Part shown: piece by piece, positions 1 through 7,895 of the stretch | How positions within the stretch are numbered: the first letter of the stretch is position 1 | Layout of the letters: every line of letters starts with the position of its first letter | Origin: Deltaproteobacteria bacterium | GTDB taxonomy: Bacteria; Desulfobacterota; Syntrophia; Syntrophales; Fen-1087 | Reading direction: 5' to 3' | Assembly (NCBI GenBank): GCA_026388595.1 | Contig: JAPLJM010000075.1 | Coordinates: forward strand, 1 to 17,276 | Length of the DNA stretch: 17,276 bases | Made by a program: the position numbers and the translations under genes | Notes under the pieces: model-generated | What the model saw: the letters and a program-made list of their open reading frames with translations, nothing else | What the model was told of the DNA's origin: nothing | Database searches by the model: none

Positions 1-349
1 CCGGGTCGAGCTGGATTCGCTTGGAAAAGAGGAATTTATCCGGATCCTGACGGAGCCTCATAATGCGTTGATCAAACAGTATGTGGAGATGCTGGCGACG
101 GAGGGATTGAACATCATTTTTCAGGAGGATGCCATTGCCGAGATTGCCGAAGTGGCCACGGTCGTCAATGAAAAAACGGAAAATATTGGCGCCCGGCGCC
201 TTTATACCATCATGGAAACGCTCCTGGATGAGATTTCCTTTGACGCTCCCGATATGACTGAAAGAGAAGTCATCATCGATGCCGACTATGTCCGGGGGAA
301 ATTGTCGGATATCGTGGAAGATGAGGATCTGAGCCGGTATATATTGTAA
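1..349 (+). CDS. hslU: HslU, ATPase subunit of the HslUV (ClpYQ) protease, C-terminal part only
   Basis: This is the 3' end of a gene that begins before the window; the reading frame is open from base 2 and gives about 115 residues. HslU is a cytoplasmic AAA+ unfoldase that feeds proteins into the HslV peptidase. The visible part is the C-terminal small domain. It carries the sensor-2 motif (TENIGARRLYT), a conserved EISFDAPD segment, and the terminal DEDLSRYIL tail. In the family that tail inserts between HslV subunits and activates them. The Walker A, Walker B and I domain lie upstream and are not visible. In-frame ATG or TTG codons inside this stretch are not starts, because conserved HslU sequence continues upstream of them to the window edge. 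argB begins 19 nt downstream, so it may be read through from the hsl operon. Identification is secure from the near-canonical C-terminus. Confidence 0.95.
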   Translation, partial: RVELDSLGKEEFIRILTEPHNALIKQYVEMLATEGLNIIFQEDAIAEIAEVATVVNEKTENIGARRLYTIMETLLDEISFDAPDMTEREVIIDADYVRGKLSDIVEDEDLSRYIL

Positions 350-368
350 TCGTTGACGAGGGTGAATC

Positions 369-1262
369 ATGGATCAAGTGAAGAAATCAATGGAGCGGGC
401 AGAGATCCTGCTGGAGGCCCTTCCCTATATCAGGCGGTTTTACAACAAAACCATCGTCATTAAATATGGCGGCCATGCCATGCTCGATGAAGGACTGAAG
501 GAATCTTTTGCCCGGGATGTGCTCATGATGAAATACATCGGCATCAATCCCGTGGTTGTTCACGGAGGCGGTCCACAGATCGGAACTTATCTGAAGAAGT
601 TGGGCAAGGAATCGAAGTTCATCCAAGGCATGCGCGTGACGGACGAGGAGACCATGAATATTGTGGAAATGGTCCTTGTGGGGATGGTGAACAAGGAGAT
701 CGTCGGTCTGATCAATCGCCATGGCGGCAAAGCCGTTGGGCTGAGCGGTAAAGACGGAAATCTGATCGAGGCGGAAAAATATTTTTTGAGCGAAGAAAAG
801 GCAAAGGATACGCCGCCCGAGATCATCGATATCGGCCTTGTGGGGAAGGTCACGAAGATCAACTCCGCCCTGATTACGTCTCTGGCAAAGGACGGCTTCA
901 TCCCCGTCATTGCCCCAACCGGCGTGGGGGAGCACGGTGAAACCTTCAATATCAATGCAGACATTGTGGCCGGGGAAGTCGCCGCCGCGCTTCAGGCCGA
1001 AAAAATGATTCTCCTGACCGATGTGGCGGGGGTGATGGATCAAAACAAGCAACTGATCAACACCATGAGCGACCTGGATGCCCGGCGCATGATCGAGGCA
1101 GGGGTTGTGGAAGGGGGCATGTTTCCCAAAGTGAAATGTTGCATCAAGGCCCTGCGGGGCGGTGTCCGCAAAGCCCATATCGTGGACGGCCGTCTCAAGC
1201 ATGCCGTCCTGCTGGAAATGTTCACGGACAGCGGCATCGGGACGGAGATCGTCCTGACATGA
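369..1262 (+). CDS. argB: Acetylglutamate kinase (arginine step 2), arginine-sensitive-type architecture
   Basis: ArgB phosphorylates N-acetyl-L-glutamate with ATP in the cytoplasm, the second step of arginine synthesis. The 297-residue product has the amino-acid-kinase fold signatures: IKYGGHAM with Lys32, VVHGGGPQI at 63-71, a nucleotide-binding LLTDVAGV segment near 215-222, and MFPKVKCCIKALRGGV with Lys254. About 24 residues precede the kinase core and are predicted helical (from roughly VKKSMERAEILLEALPYI). In the family this N-terminal helix builds the hexamer of arginine-inhibited enzymes; the E. coli enzyme (about 258 aa) lacks it and is insensitive. The C-terminal segment around GRLKHAVLLEMFTDSGIGTE also matches the feedback-sensitive type. 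Start chosen at ATG 369, with GAGGGTG a few bases upstream. It is first of the five arg genes; a 71-nt gap follows before argD. Feedback inhibition is inferred, not shown. Confidence 0.97.
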   Translation: MDQVKKSMERAEILLEALPYIRRFYNKTIVIKYGGHAMLDEGLKESFARDVLMMKYIGINPVVVHGGGPQIGTYLKKLGKESKFIQGMRVTDEETMNIVEMVLVGMVNKEIVGLINRHGGKAVGLSGKDGNLIEAEKYFLSEEKAKDTPPEIIDIGLVGKVTKINSALITSLAKDGFIPVIAPTGVGEHGETFNINADIVAGEVAAALQAEKMILLTDVAGVMDQNKQLINTMSDLDARRMIEAGVVEGGMFPKVKCCIKALRGGVRKAHIVDGRLKHAVLLEMFTDSGIGTEIVLT

Positions 1263-1333
1263 AGGGCAAGATCAAACGACTTCTTGCGGATTCATAAAAA
1301 AATTTACTTTGTGTCTTATAGAAAGCATAACCG

Positions 1334-2524
1334 ATGGAAACAAAAGAATTAATTAGTCTTTCGGATAAATATGTCATGAACACCTATAAGCGGTTTCCCC
1401 TTGCTCTGGCCAGGGGAGCCGGCGCAAGGGTGTGGGACATGGACGGCAAGGAATATCTGGACATGACCGCCGGAATTGCCGTGTGCAGTCTCGGCCATGC
1501 CCATCCCGCCGTCATTGCTGCCATTCAGCAGCAGGCGGAAGTGCTGATGCATGTTTCCAATCTTTATTACACGGAACCCCAGGCTTGTTATGCCCGGCTG
1601 CTCGTGGAGCACTCCTTTGCCGACAAGGTCTTTTTCTGTAACAGCGGTGCCGAGGCCAATGAGGCTGCCATCAAACTCGCCCGGAAGTATGGTCATGACC
1701 AACTGGGCGGCAGATATGAATTGATCACGATGAAGGATTCCTTTCATGGGCGAACCATGGCGACCATCACCGCTACGGGACAGGGAAAATTTCAGGTTGG
1801 CTTTGCACCCCTGCTGGAAGGCTTTAAATATGCACCTTTCAATAATCTAACCGCCCTGGAAGGGGCTATTTCAGAGAAGACCTGCGGTGTCCTGCTGGAG
1901 CCGATCCAGGCGGAAGGCGGTGTCAGAATCCCTGATGCGCATTATCTAAAAGGGGTCCGGGAAATCTGCGATCGGCATGGGATTTTGATGATGCTTGATG
2001 AAGTGCAAGTGGGTATGGGACGGACAGGGACCCTCTTCGCCTATGAAGATTCCGGCGTCCATCCGGATATCATGACCCTGGCCAAGGCCATGGGCAACGG
2101 CTTTCCTGTCGGCGCCCTGCTGACGACGGACAAGGTGGCTGCGGCGTTTCAGCCGGGAAACCATGCTTCGACCTTTGGCGGCACCCCTCTGGCCATGGTG
2201 GCATGTATCGCTGTTTTTGAAGCCATCCAGGCGGAAGGGGTACTCGCAAACTGTCGGCGGATCGGTGCCTATTTTCTGAATCGGCTCAGACTGTTGCAGG
2301 AATATTGTCCCCAGATCACAGACGTCCGGGGACGGGGGTTGATCCTCGGGATGGAGCTTAAGATCGATGGCACTGAAATCGTGAAGAAGTGTATGGAGAA
2401 AGGTCTCCTGATCATTACCTCGGGCGCCGGGAACGTGCTCCGCTTTGTACCGCCGCTGATCATCACTGAGCAGGACGTGGACCAGGCGCTGGATATTCTG
2501 GAGGAGGTCTTCAAGGAGATATGA
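1334..2524 (+). CDS. argD: Acetylornithine aminotransferase
   Basis: This PLP-dependent class III aminotransferase converts N-acetylglutamate semialdehyde to N-acetylornithine, with glutamate as amino donor. Many ArgD enzymes also act on succinyl-diaminopimelate precursors, which would suit the lysine genes downstream, but that is inference. The length of 396 residues is normal. Visible motifs are CNSGAEANEAAIK at 102-114 (phosphate binding), SFHGRTM at 136-142, LDEVQVGMGRTG at 221-232 with the cofactor-contacting Asp222, the Schiff-base lysine Lys251 in TLAKAMGNGFPVGALL, and the STFGGTPLA loop at 279-287. The usual family residue after DEVQ is Thr/Ser/Cys; here it is Val226, a mild deviation outside the catalytic set. 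The ribosome binding site is weak (AGAAAG, 1320-1325). The stop overlaps the argF start by 4 nt (ATGA). Confidence 0.96.
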   Translation: METKELISLSDKYVMNTYKRFPLALARGAGARVWDMDGKEYLDMTAGIAVCSLGHAHPAVIAAIQQQAEVLMHVSNLYYTEPQACYARLLVEHSFADKVFFCNSGAEANEAAIKLARKYGHDQLGGRYELITMKDSFHGRTMATITATGQGKFQVGFAPLLEGFKYAPFNNLTALEGAISEKTCGVLLEPIQAEGGVRIPDAHYLKGVREICDRHGILMMLDEVQVGMGRTGTLFAYEDSGVHPDIMTLAKAMGNGFPVGALLTTDKVAAAFQPGNHASTFGGTPLAMVACIAVFEAIQAEGVLANCRRIGAYFLNRLRLLQEYCPQITDVRGRGLILGMELKIDGTEIVKKCMEKGLLIITSGAGNVLRFVPPLIITEQDVDQALDILEEVFKEI

Positions 2525-3429
2525 AAAAAGACCTGCTCAGTATTTATGATCTTGACCCTGCCGATTTCAGGGTGATGTTTGAAAAGGCAGCCAAACTGAA
2601 GAAGATGATGAAGGCGGGGAAATCCTGTCAGCCACTGAAAGGCAAGACGCTGGGGATGATTTTTGATAAATCGTCTACCCGCACACGGATCTCTTTCGAA
2701 GTCGGCATGTTCCAGCTGGGGGGCATTGCCCTTTTTCTCAGTAGCCGGGACACCCAGATTGGCAGGGGGGAAAGCGTCCAGGATTCCGCCAGGATCATGT
2801 CCCGATATCTGAACGGCATCATGATCAGGACTTATGCCCAGGAATCGGTGGAAGAGTTTGCAAAGTATGCCACCATTCCTGTCATCAACGGCCTCACAGA
2901 CCTGCTGCACCCCTGTCAGATATTAAGCGATCTTTTCACCGTTCTGGAGAAGAAGGGAACCTACGAGGGACTGAAAATCGCCTACATCGGCGACGGCAAC
3001 AATGTGGCCAATTCCTGGATCAATGCAGCAGCCAGACTTCCGATCCAGCTCGCATTGGCCTGTCCCGAGGGGTATGAGCCGAATTCCTTTATCTTTGAAA
3101 GGGCCGTGAAAGCGTCACAGGGAGGGGTCGTCCTCCATCGGGACCCGGCGGATGCGGCAGCCCGGGCCGACGTGATCTATACGGACGTCTGGGCCAGCAT
3201 GGGACAGGAGGCGGAGCATGCAAAAAGGACCGAAGTCTTCAAGCCTTATCGGGTGGACCGGAAACTGCTTGCCTGTGCCAAAAAGGATGCTATGGTCATG
3301 CACTGCCTGCCCGCGCACCGGGGGGAGGAAATAACAGCGGAAGTCCTTGACGGTCCCCAGTCGGTGGTCATGGACCAGGCGGAAAACCGCTTGCACGTGC
3401 AGAAGGCCATCATGGAAATATTGTTATAA
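2521..3429 (+). CDS. argF: Ornithine carbamoyltransferase
   Basis: ArgF joins carbamoyl phosphate to ornithine to make citrulline. The 302-residue protein shows the full family set: SSTRTRISFE at 51-60 (carbamoyl-phosphate loop, STRTR 52-56), HPCQILSDL at 130-138, GDGNNVANSW at 157-166, the ornithine-binding DVWASMG at 222-228, and the catalytic HCLPAHRGEE at 261-270. The STRTR motif and the SMG loop distinguish it from aspartate carbamoyltransferase and from acetylornithine carbamoyltransferase. Its ATG overlaps the argD stop in an ATGA tetramer, so translation is probably coupled. Two Shine-Dalgarno-like stretches lie upstream inside argD: GAGGAGGT (2501-2508, somewhat far) and AAGGAG (2513-2518, somewhat close). 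argG follows after 18 nt. No missing catalytic residue was seen. Confidence 0.97.
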   Translation: MKKDLLSIYDLDPADFRVMFEKAAKLKKMMKAGKSCQPLKGKTLGMIFDKSSTRTRISFEVGMFQLGGIALFLSSRDTQIGRGESVQDSARIMSRYLNGIMIRTYAQESVEEFAKYATIPVINGLTDLLHPCQILSDLFTVLEKKGTYEGLKIAYIGDGNNVANSWINAAARLPIQLALACPEGYEPNSFIFERAVKASQGGVVLHRDPADAAARADVIYTDVWASMGQEAEHAKRTEVFKPYRVDRKLLACAKKDAMVMHCLPAHRGEEITAEVLDGPQSVVMDQAENRLHVQKAIMEILL

Positions 3430-3432
3430 TTT

Positions 3433-3440
3433 GAGGAGGT
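3433..3440 (+). promoter_or_regulatory. Strong Shine-Dalgarno that fixes the TTG start of argG
   Basis: GAGGAGGT lies in the 18-nt gap between the argF stop and the TTG at 3448, with ideal 7-nt spacing. It is a near-complete anti-16S complement. It would offset the weaker initiation expected from TTG. Confidence 0.85.
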
Positions 3441-3447
3441 ACCTATT

Positions 3448-4698
3448 TTGAAAAACAAGGTCAAAAAAGTTGTCCTCGCCTATTCCGGCGGGTTGGATAC
3501 ATCGGTGATTGTTCAATGGCTGATTGAAACCTATGGCTGTGAGGTCATTGCCTTTGCGGCGGATGTGGGTCAGAAGGAGGAGCTCGACGGTCTCAAGGAA
3601 AAAGCCATCAAGACCGGCGCCAGCAAAATTTATATTGATGATTTGACCGAAGAATTTGCCAGGGACTTTGTTTTTCCGGCCCTGCGGGCCAATGCCATCT
3701 ATGAAGGAACTTACCTGCTGGGAACGTCGCTGGCCCGGCCGCTGATCGCCAAGCGGCAGATTGAGATTGCGCAACTGGAAAAGGCCGATGCCGTCTGCCA
3801 CGGGGCGACCGGCAAGGGGAACGATCAGGTTCGCTTTGAACTGACCTACATGGCCCTGGATCCGCATATCCGGATCATTGCGGCCTGGAAGGATGAGCAC
3901 TGGACATTTGATTCCCGCCAGTCCATGCTGGACTATGCGGAAAAACACAAAATTCCGGTCCCCCTGGTGACTCGGGAAAAGCCCTACAGCAGTGACCGGA
4001 ACCTGCTGCACATTTCCCACGAAGGCGGCATCCTGGAAGACCCCTGGGCGGAACCGCCGGAGGATGTGTTTGTTTTGACGGTATCGCCCGAGGCGGCGCC
4101 CGATCAGCCCACCTACGCGGAGATTGCCTTTGAAAAAGGCAATCCTGTGGCCATCAACGGTAAAAGAATGAGCCCGGCGAAACTCATGGATGTGATGAAC
4201 AAGCTCGCCGGCGCCAACGGGATCGGTCGGGTGGACATGGTGGAGAACCGTTTTGTGGGGATGAAATCCCGCGGCGTCTATGAAACACCGGGTGGCACGG
4301 TCCTCTGGGCTGCGCACCGTGCCGTCGAGTCCATCACCATGGACCGCGAAGTCATGTTGATGCGGGATTCACTGACCCCGAAATATTCGCAACTGGCCTA
4401 TAACGGCTTCTGGTATTCACCGGAAATGAAGGTCCTGCAGGGCTTTATCGATGCGACCCAGGAAACGGTCACAGGGACAGCCCGCATGAAGCTCTACAAG
4501 GGCAACGCGATCGTGGTGGGCCGGAAATCGCCTTATTCTTTATATAGTGAAGATTTTGCCACTTTTGAAAAGGATGAGGTCTATGACCAGAAAGACGCGA
4601 CGGGCTTTATCAAACTCAATGCTTTGCGACTGCGGATTCAGGCGCTGCAGAAACAGGGTCAACGAAAATCGCCTGCAGCAAAGCGGGGGAATAAATAA
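3448..4698 (+). CDS. argG: Argininosuccinate synthase, TTG start
   Basis: ArgG condenses citrulline and aspartate, using ATP, to argininosuccinate. The 416-residue product has the N-type ATP pyrophosphatase P-loop AYSGGLDTSV at 11-20, EGTYLLGTSLARP at 86-98 (citrulline contacts) and HGATGKGNDQVRFEL at 118-132, all diagnostic of the family. A basic tail of about 15 residues (GQRKSPAAKRGNK) extends past the usual end and looks disordered. The start is TTG at 3448: a strong GAGGAGGT at 3433-3440 sits 7 nt upstream, the first residues (MKNKVKKVVLAYSGG) match normal family spacing to the P-loop, and no in-frame ATG lies nearby. argH begins 5 nt after the stop. Function is certain and the TTG start highly likely. 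Confidence 0.97.
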   Translation: MKNKVKKVVLAYSGGLDTSVIVQWLIETYGCEVIAFAADVGQKEELDGLKEKAIKTGASKIYIDDLTEEFARDFVFPALRANAIYEGTYLLGTSLARPLIAKRQIEIAQLEKADAVCHGATGKGNDQVRFELTYMALDPHIRIIAAWKDEHWTFDSRQSMLDYAEKHKIPVPLVTREKPYSSDRNLLHISHEGGILEDPWAEPPEDVFVLTVSPEAAPDQPTYAEIAFEKGNPVAINGKRMSPAKLMDVMNKLAGANGIGRVDMVENRFVGMKSRGVYETPGGTVLWAAHRAVESITMDREVMLMRDSLTPKYSQLAYNGFWYSPEMKVLQGFIDATQETVTGTARMKLYKGNAIVVGRKSPYSLYSEDFATFEKDEVYDQKDATGFIKLNALRLRIQALQKQGQRKSPAAKRGNK

Positions 4699-4703
4699 GT
4701 CCC

Positions 4704-6089
4704 ATGACGAACCAAAAGAAGCCCTGGGGCGGACGGTTTCAGGAGCCCACCGATAGAGAGGTGGAGGTATTTACCTCCTCGATCCATTTTGATCGAAAGC
4801 TCTATCGCCATGATATCGAAGGGAGCATTGCCCATGCGCGGATGCTGGCCGCGCAGAAGCTGATCAGCCGTAAAGAGGAAAAGGCGATTATCAATGGGCT
4901 GAAAGGAATTCAGGCTGATCTCGAAGAGGAGCGTTTCCGCTTTGCGCCTGATGATGAAGACATCCATATGGCCGTTGAAAAGGAGCTGATTCGGCGGATT
5001 GGCGAAGCGGGCGGGAAGCTCCACACCGGCCGGAGCCGGAATGACCAGGTGTCCCTGGATATGCGCCTTTATCTGCGGGATGAGGTGGACCGGATTCTCG
5101 GATTATTGAACAACTTCAAATTATCTCTGGTCCATTTGGCGAAAACGGAAATCCGGACAATCATGCCGGGCTATACCCATTTGCAGAGGGCGCAGCCTGT
5201 TTTATTGTCGCATTATCTGCTGGCCTACTGGGAGATGGTCGATCGTGATGAGGCGCGTCTCCGGGATTGCAGGAAAAGGGTGAATGTCCTGCCCCTGGGC
5301 GCTGCTGCGCTGGCCGGGACAAATCTGCCCATCGACCGGCAACTTGTGGCCGGCTACTTGAACTTCCCTGCTGTTTCCAACAACAGCATGGATACGGTGT
5401 CCGATCGTGACTTCGTTGCCGAATTCATTTTTACGGCGGCGATGATCATGATGCATCTGAGCCGTTTTTGTGAAGACCTGATTCTCTGGTCCAGCGGTGA
5501 ATTCGCATTTGTAGAAATCGCCGATGCCTTCACCACGGGGAGCAGCATGATGCCTCAGAAAAAGAATCCCGACGTGGCTGAGCTCGTTCGCGGAAAGACA
5601 GGGCGCGTCTATGGCCATCTGGTTGCCCTGCTGACCATCCTGAAGGGTCTCCCCATGACCTATAACCGGGATCTTCAGGAAGATAAAGAGCCGCTCTTCG
5701 ATACCACTGACACGGTGAAAGGGTGTTTGCAAACGCTGACCGCCATGAGCCGGCATCTGAAGTTCAATCGCATCCGGATGCGGGAAGAGGCAGAAAAAGG
5801 ATTTTCTACGGCGACGGACATTGCGGAGTTTCTTGTCATGAGGGGCGTGCCCTTTCGAGAATCCCACGGGATTGTAGGGCGCCTCGTCGCTTATGGGATC
5901 AGCGAAAATAAGACTTTTTCCGAGATGACCCTGGCAGAGTATCAGCGGTTTTCACCGGTATTTGATGAATCTGTATTTAACTGCCTAACCATTGAAAATT
6001 CAGTTAATGCAAAATCCAGTCATGGCGGAACCGCTGAAAAAATGGTATTAAAACGCCTTGCGGACATTGAAGGCCGGTCCGATGCATAG
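4704..6089 (+). CDS. argH: Argininosuccinate lyase
   Basis: ArgH splits argininosuccinate into arginine and fumarate, the last arginine step. The 461-residue length is typical. The fumarase/aspartase superfamily signature GSSMMPQKKNPD is at 279-290 (Ser280/Ser281 on the mobile catalytic loop, Lys286/Lys287). Other family blocks are WGGRF at 8-12, HTGRSRNDQV at 107-116, PGYTHLQRAQPV at 155-166 with His159, and DTVSDRDF at 230-237. The start at ATG 4704 lies 5 nt after the argG stop. The only purine run, GGGGGA at 4685-4690, is 13 nt away, so initiation probably relies on coupling to argG. The last bases overlap the start of the next gene, a lipoprotein. Confidence 0.97.
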   Translation: MTNQKKPWGGRFQEPTDREVEVFTSSIHFDRKLYRHDIEGSIAHARMLAAQKLISRKEEKAIINGLKGIQADLEEERFRFAPDDEDIHMAVEKELIRRIGEAGGKLHTGRSRNDQVSLDMRLYLRDEVDRILGLLNNFKLSLVHLAKTEIRTIMPGYTHLQRAQPVLLSHYLLAYWEMVDRDEARLRDCRKRVNVLPLGAAALAGTNLPIDRQLVAGYLNFPAVSNNSMDTVSDRDFVAEFIFTAAMIMMHLSRFCEDLILWSSGEFAFVEIADAFTTGSSMMPQKKNPDVAELVRGKTGRVYGHLVALLTILKGLPMTYNRDLQEDKEPLFDTTDTVKGCLQTLTAMSRHLKFNRIRMREEAEKGFSTATDIAEFLVMRGVPFRESHGIVGRLVAYGISENKTFSEMTLAEYQRFSPVFDESVFNCLTIENSVNAKSSHGGTAEKMVLKRLADIEGRSDA

Positions 6090-6618
6090 ACGACTGGGGC
6101 TGTCTACAATGGGTGCTATTATGATCCTGATGGCGGTGATGCTGGTTCAGGGCTGTGGATTGAAGGCAGATCCGGCGCCAAGCCAGATCAAGCCCCTGAA
6201 GCTTGTGGCAGATCTTAAATTGCAGGAGAAGTCCGGGGGGATTTTCGTCCAATGGCGGGTCCAGGAACAGCCCATCCCGGTAACGCGATTCAGGATCATG
6301 AGGAGTGAATTCGGGACGGAAGGCCAGGGTTGCCCAGGCTGTCCGCCGGACGAGAAGCGGATTGCCGATTTGATGGTCGGGGAAGCAAAACTTGTGGGCA
6401 TCGGCGGCAATGTCTTTGGCTATCAGGATACAGAGTTGCAGTCGGGCCGTCTTTACCGCTATCATGTGATTGGTTGCGACCGTAACGGATCTTGCGGTGA
6501 GGCCTCGGTGCCGGTGGAATTGAAGATGCCGGCCGATGCGGTTGACCGTAAGGCAGCGGATAGTGAACCGAAACGGAAGGACCCTCAGGAAAACAAATTT
6601 CAGGGGATCAAACGATGA
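6082..6618 (+). CDS. Predicted lipoprotein with a fibronectin-III-like domain (LptM-like N-terminus)
   Basis: A 178-residue protein counted from ATG 6082. The start was chosen because GAAGG lies just upstream and the N-terminus then becomes a clean lipoprotein signal: basic MHRR, a hydrophobic stretch (about residues 9-22), and the lipobox LVQGC with Cys25 as the lipidation site. An upstream in-frame TTG at 6058 would add 8 residues before the signal and is less likely. After GCGLKADPAP, reminiscent of the short LptM/YifL lipoproteins (GCGxKGP), residues of about 35-145 look like one fibronectin-III fold, ending in YQDTELQSGRLYRYHV and a following DRNG turn. It contains a CPGCPP cysteine pair in a loop and a charged, Lys/Glu-rich tail. 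The start overlaps the argH end by 8 nt and the stop overlaps the lysA start by 4 nt, so all three are co-translated. The function is unknown; an envelope location is inferred. Confidence 0.8.
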   Translation: MHRRLGLSTMGAIMILMAVMLVQGCGLKADPAPSQIKPLKLVADLKLQEKSGGIFVQWRVQEQPIPVTRFRIMRSEFGTEGQGCPGCPPDEKRIADLMVGEAKLVGIGGNVFGYQDTELQSGRLYRYHVIGCDRNGSCGEASVPVELKMPADAVDRKAADSEPKRKDPQENKFQGIKR

Positions 6619-7874
6619 ATGATTTTCAATACAAGGAGCAGGAACTCTGGTGTGAACAGGCATCCGTCCGTGCGATCGCGGAAAAAGTCGGGACGCCTTT
6701 TTATCTTTACAGCTACAGGACGCTGAAAAATCATTTCCATGTGTTTGATCAGGCCTTTGCCGAGATTCCTCATATTATCTGTTTTGCGGTGAAGTCCAGC
6801 TCCAACATTGGGATTCTCCGAATCTTCGTTGCCGAAGGCGGCGGTGTGGATATTGTCTCGGGTGGTGAGCTTTACCGGGCCATGCAGGCTGGTGTCGATC
6901 CCCGGAAGGTCGTCTATTCCGGCGTGGGAAAACGGCTGGATGAAATCGAATATGCCCTGAAGGCCAATATTCTGATGTTTAATGTGGAATCTTTCCAGGA
7001 GCTCACGGAAATCAATGCCTGTGCTCAAAGATTGGGGAAGAAGGCGGGGATTGCACTTCGGGTCAATCCTGATGTGGACCCGCAAACCCATCCCTACATT
7101 TCTACGGGGCTAAAGGAGAATAAATTCGGTGTCAATATAGAAAAGGCCATCGAGGCATACCGTGAGGCCAGGAAAATGCCCTATCTCGACATCAAGGGGG
7201 TAAGCTGCCACATCGGGTCGCAGGTCACAAAAATATCCCCCTTTGTGGATGCCCTGAACCGTTTAAAGAAGTTGGTCTATCTGCTCCGGGAAGAGGGGAC
7301 GAACATCCGTTATCTTGACCTGGGCGGCGGCCTGGGGATTACCTATAAAGAAGAACAGCCCCCTCATCCGACGGAATATGCAAAAGCCATTATCGATGCG
7401 TCAAAGGACATGAACTGTACCTTTATCCTTGAGCCGGGGCGGGTTATTGTGGGCAATGCGGGTATCCTGGTGACAAAAGTCCTTTATACCAAAACCAACG
7501 AAGAAAAGAATTTTGTGATTGTTGATGCCGGCATGAATGACCTCATCCGTCCCAGCCTCTACAATTCCTATCATCAGATTCAGCCTGTGGTCATCAAGAA
7601 AAGGAAGACCGTGCTGGCCGATATTGTCGGACCGATTTGTGAATCCGGCGATTATCTGGCAAAGGACAGAAACATCCCCGAATTTGAAAGGGGGGAGCTG
7701 ATGGCTGTGATGAGCGCCGGCGCCTACGGGTTTACCATGTCCTCAAATTACAATTCACGGCCACGCGTGGCCGAGGTACTGGTCAAGGGAGACCGGTCGT
7801 ACGTGATCCGGCGGCGGGAAATGTATTCGGATATCGTCAAGGGAGAAAAAATTCCAATATTTTTGAAGGTTTAA
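6615..7874 (+). CDS. lysA: Diaminopimelate decarboxylase
   Basis: LysA decarboxylates meso-diaminopimelate to L-lysine, the final lysine step. It is a PLP-dependent fold-III (alanine racemase-like) enzyme, 419 residues here. Visible residues are the PLP lysine Lys60 in CFAVKSSSN, HIGSQ at 199-203, the phosphate-binding GGGLG at 237-241, EPGR at 273-276, and the catalytic Cys342 in GPICESGDYLA, supplied by the partner subunit in family structures. SAGAYGFTMSSNYNSRPR near the C-terminus is also diagnostic. These match diaminopimelate decarboxylase rather than ornithine or arginine decarboxylases of the same fold. The ATG at 6615 overlaps the lipoprotein stop (ATGA), with AGGGGAT upstream. dapA starts 21 nt after the stop. 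Confidence 0.96.
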   Translation: MNDFQYKEQELWCEQASVRAIAEKVGTPFYLYSYRTLKNHFHVFDQAFAEIPHIICFAVKSSSNIGILRIFVAEGGGVDIVSGGELYRAMQAGVDPRKVVYSGVGKRLDEIEYALKANILMFNVESFQELTEINACAQRLGKKAGIALRVNPDVDPQTHPYISTGLKENKFGVNIEKAIEAYREARKMPYLDIKGVSCHIGSQVTKISPFVDALNRLKKLVYLLREEGTNIRYLDLGGGLGITYKEEQPPHPTEYAKAIIDASKDMNCTFILEPGRVIVGNAGILVTKVLYTKTNEEKNFVIVDAGMNDLIRPSLYNSYHQIQPVVIKKRKTVLADIVGPICESGDYLAKDRNIPEFERGELMAVMSAGAYGFTMSSNYNSRPRVAEVLVKGDRSYVIRRREMYSDIVKGEKIPIFLKV

Positions 7875-7895
7875 AAATTGATCACAGGAGGAGTT

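Noticed and set aside
387..1202. 271-codon open frame antisense to argB
   Set aside because: It lies wholly within argB, its translation has no recognisable motif, and long antisense frames are common opposite GC-biased codon usage.
3424..4317. 297-codon open frame antisense to argG
   Set aside because: It is a shadow of a clearly conserved gene; the translation shows no family features and there is no ribosome binding site or operon context on that strand.
7878..7895. Upstream TTG start for dapA
   Set aside because: It precedes the strong AGGAGGAG ribosome binding site; the ATG at 7896 gives the standard family N-terminus.
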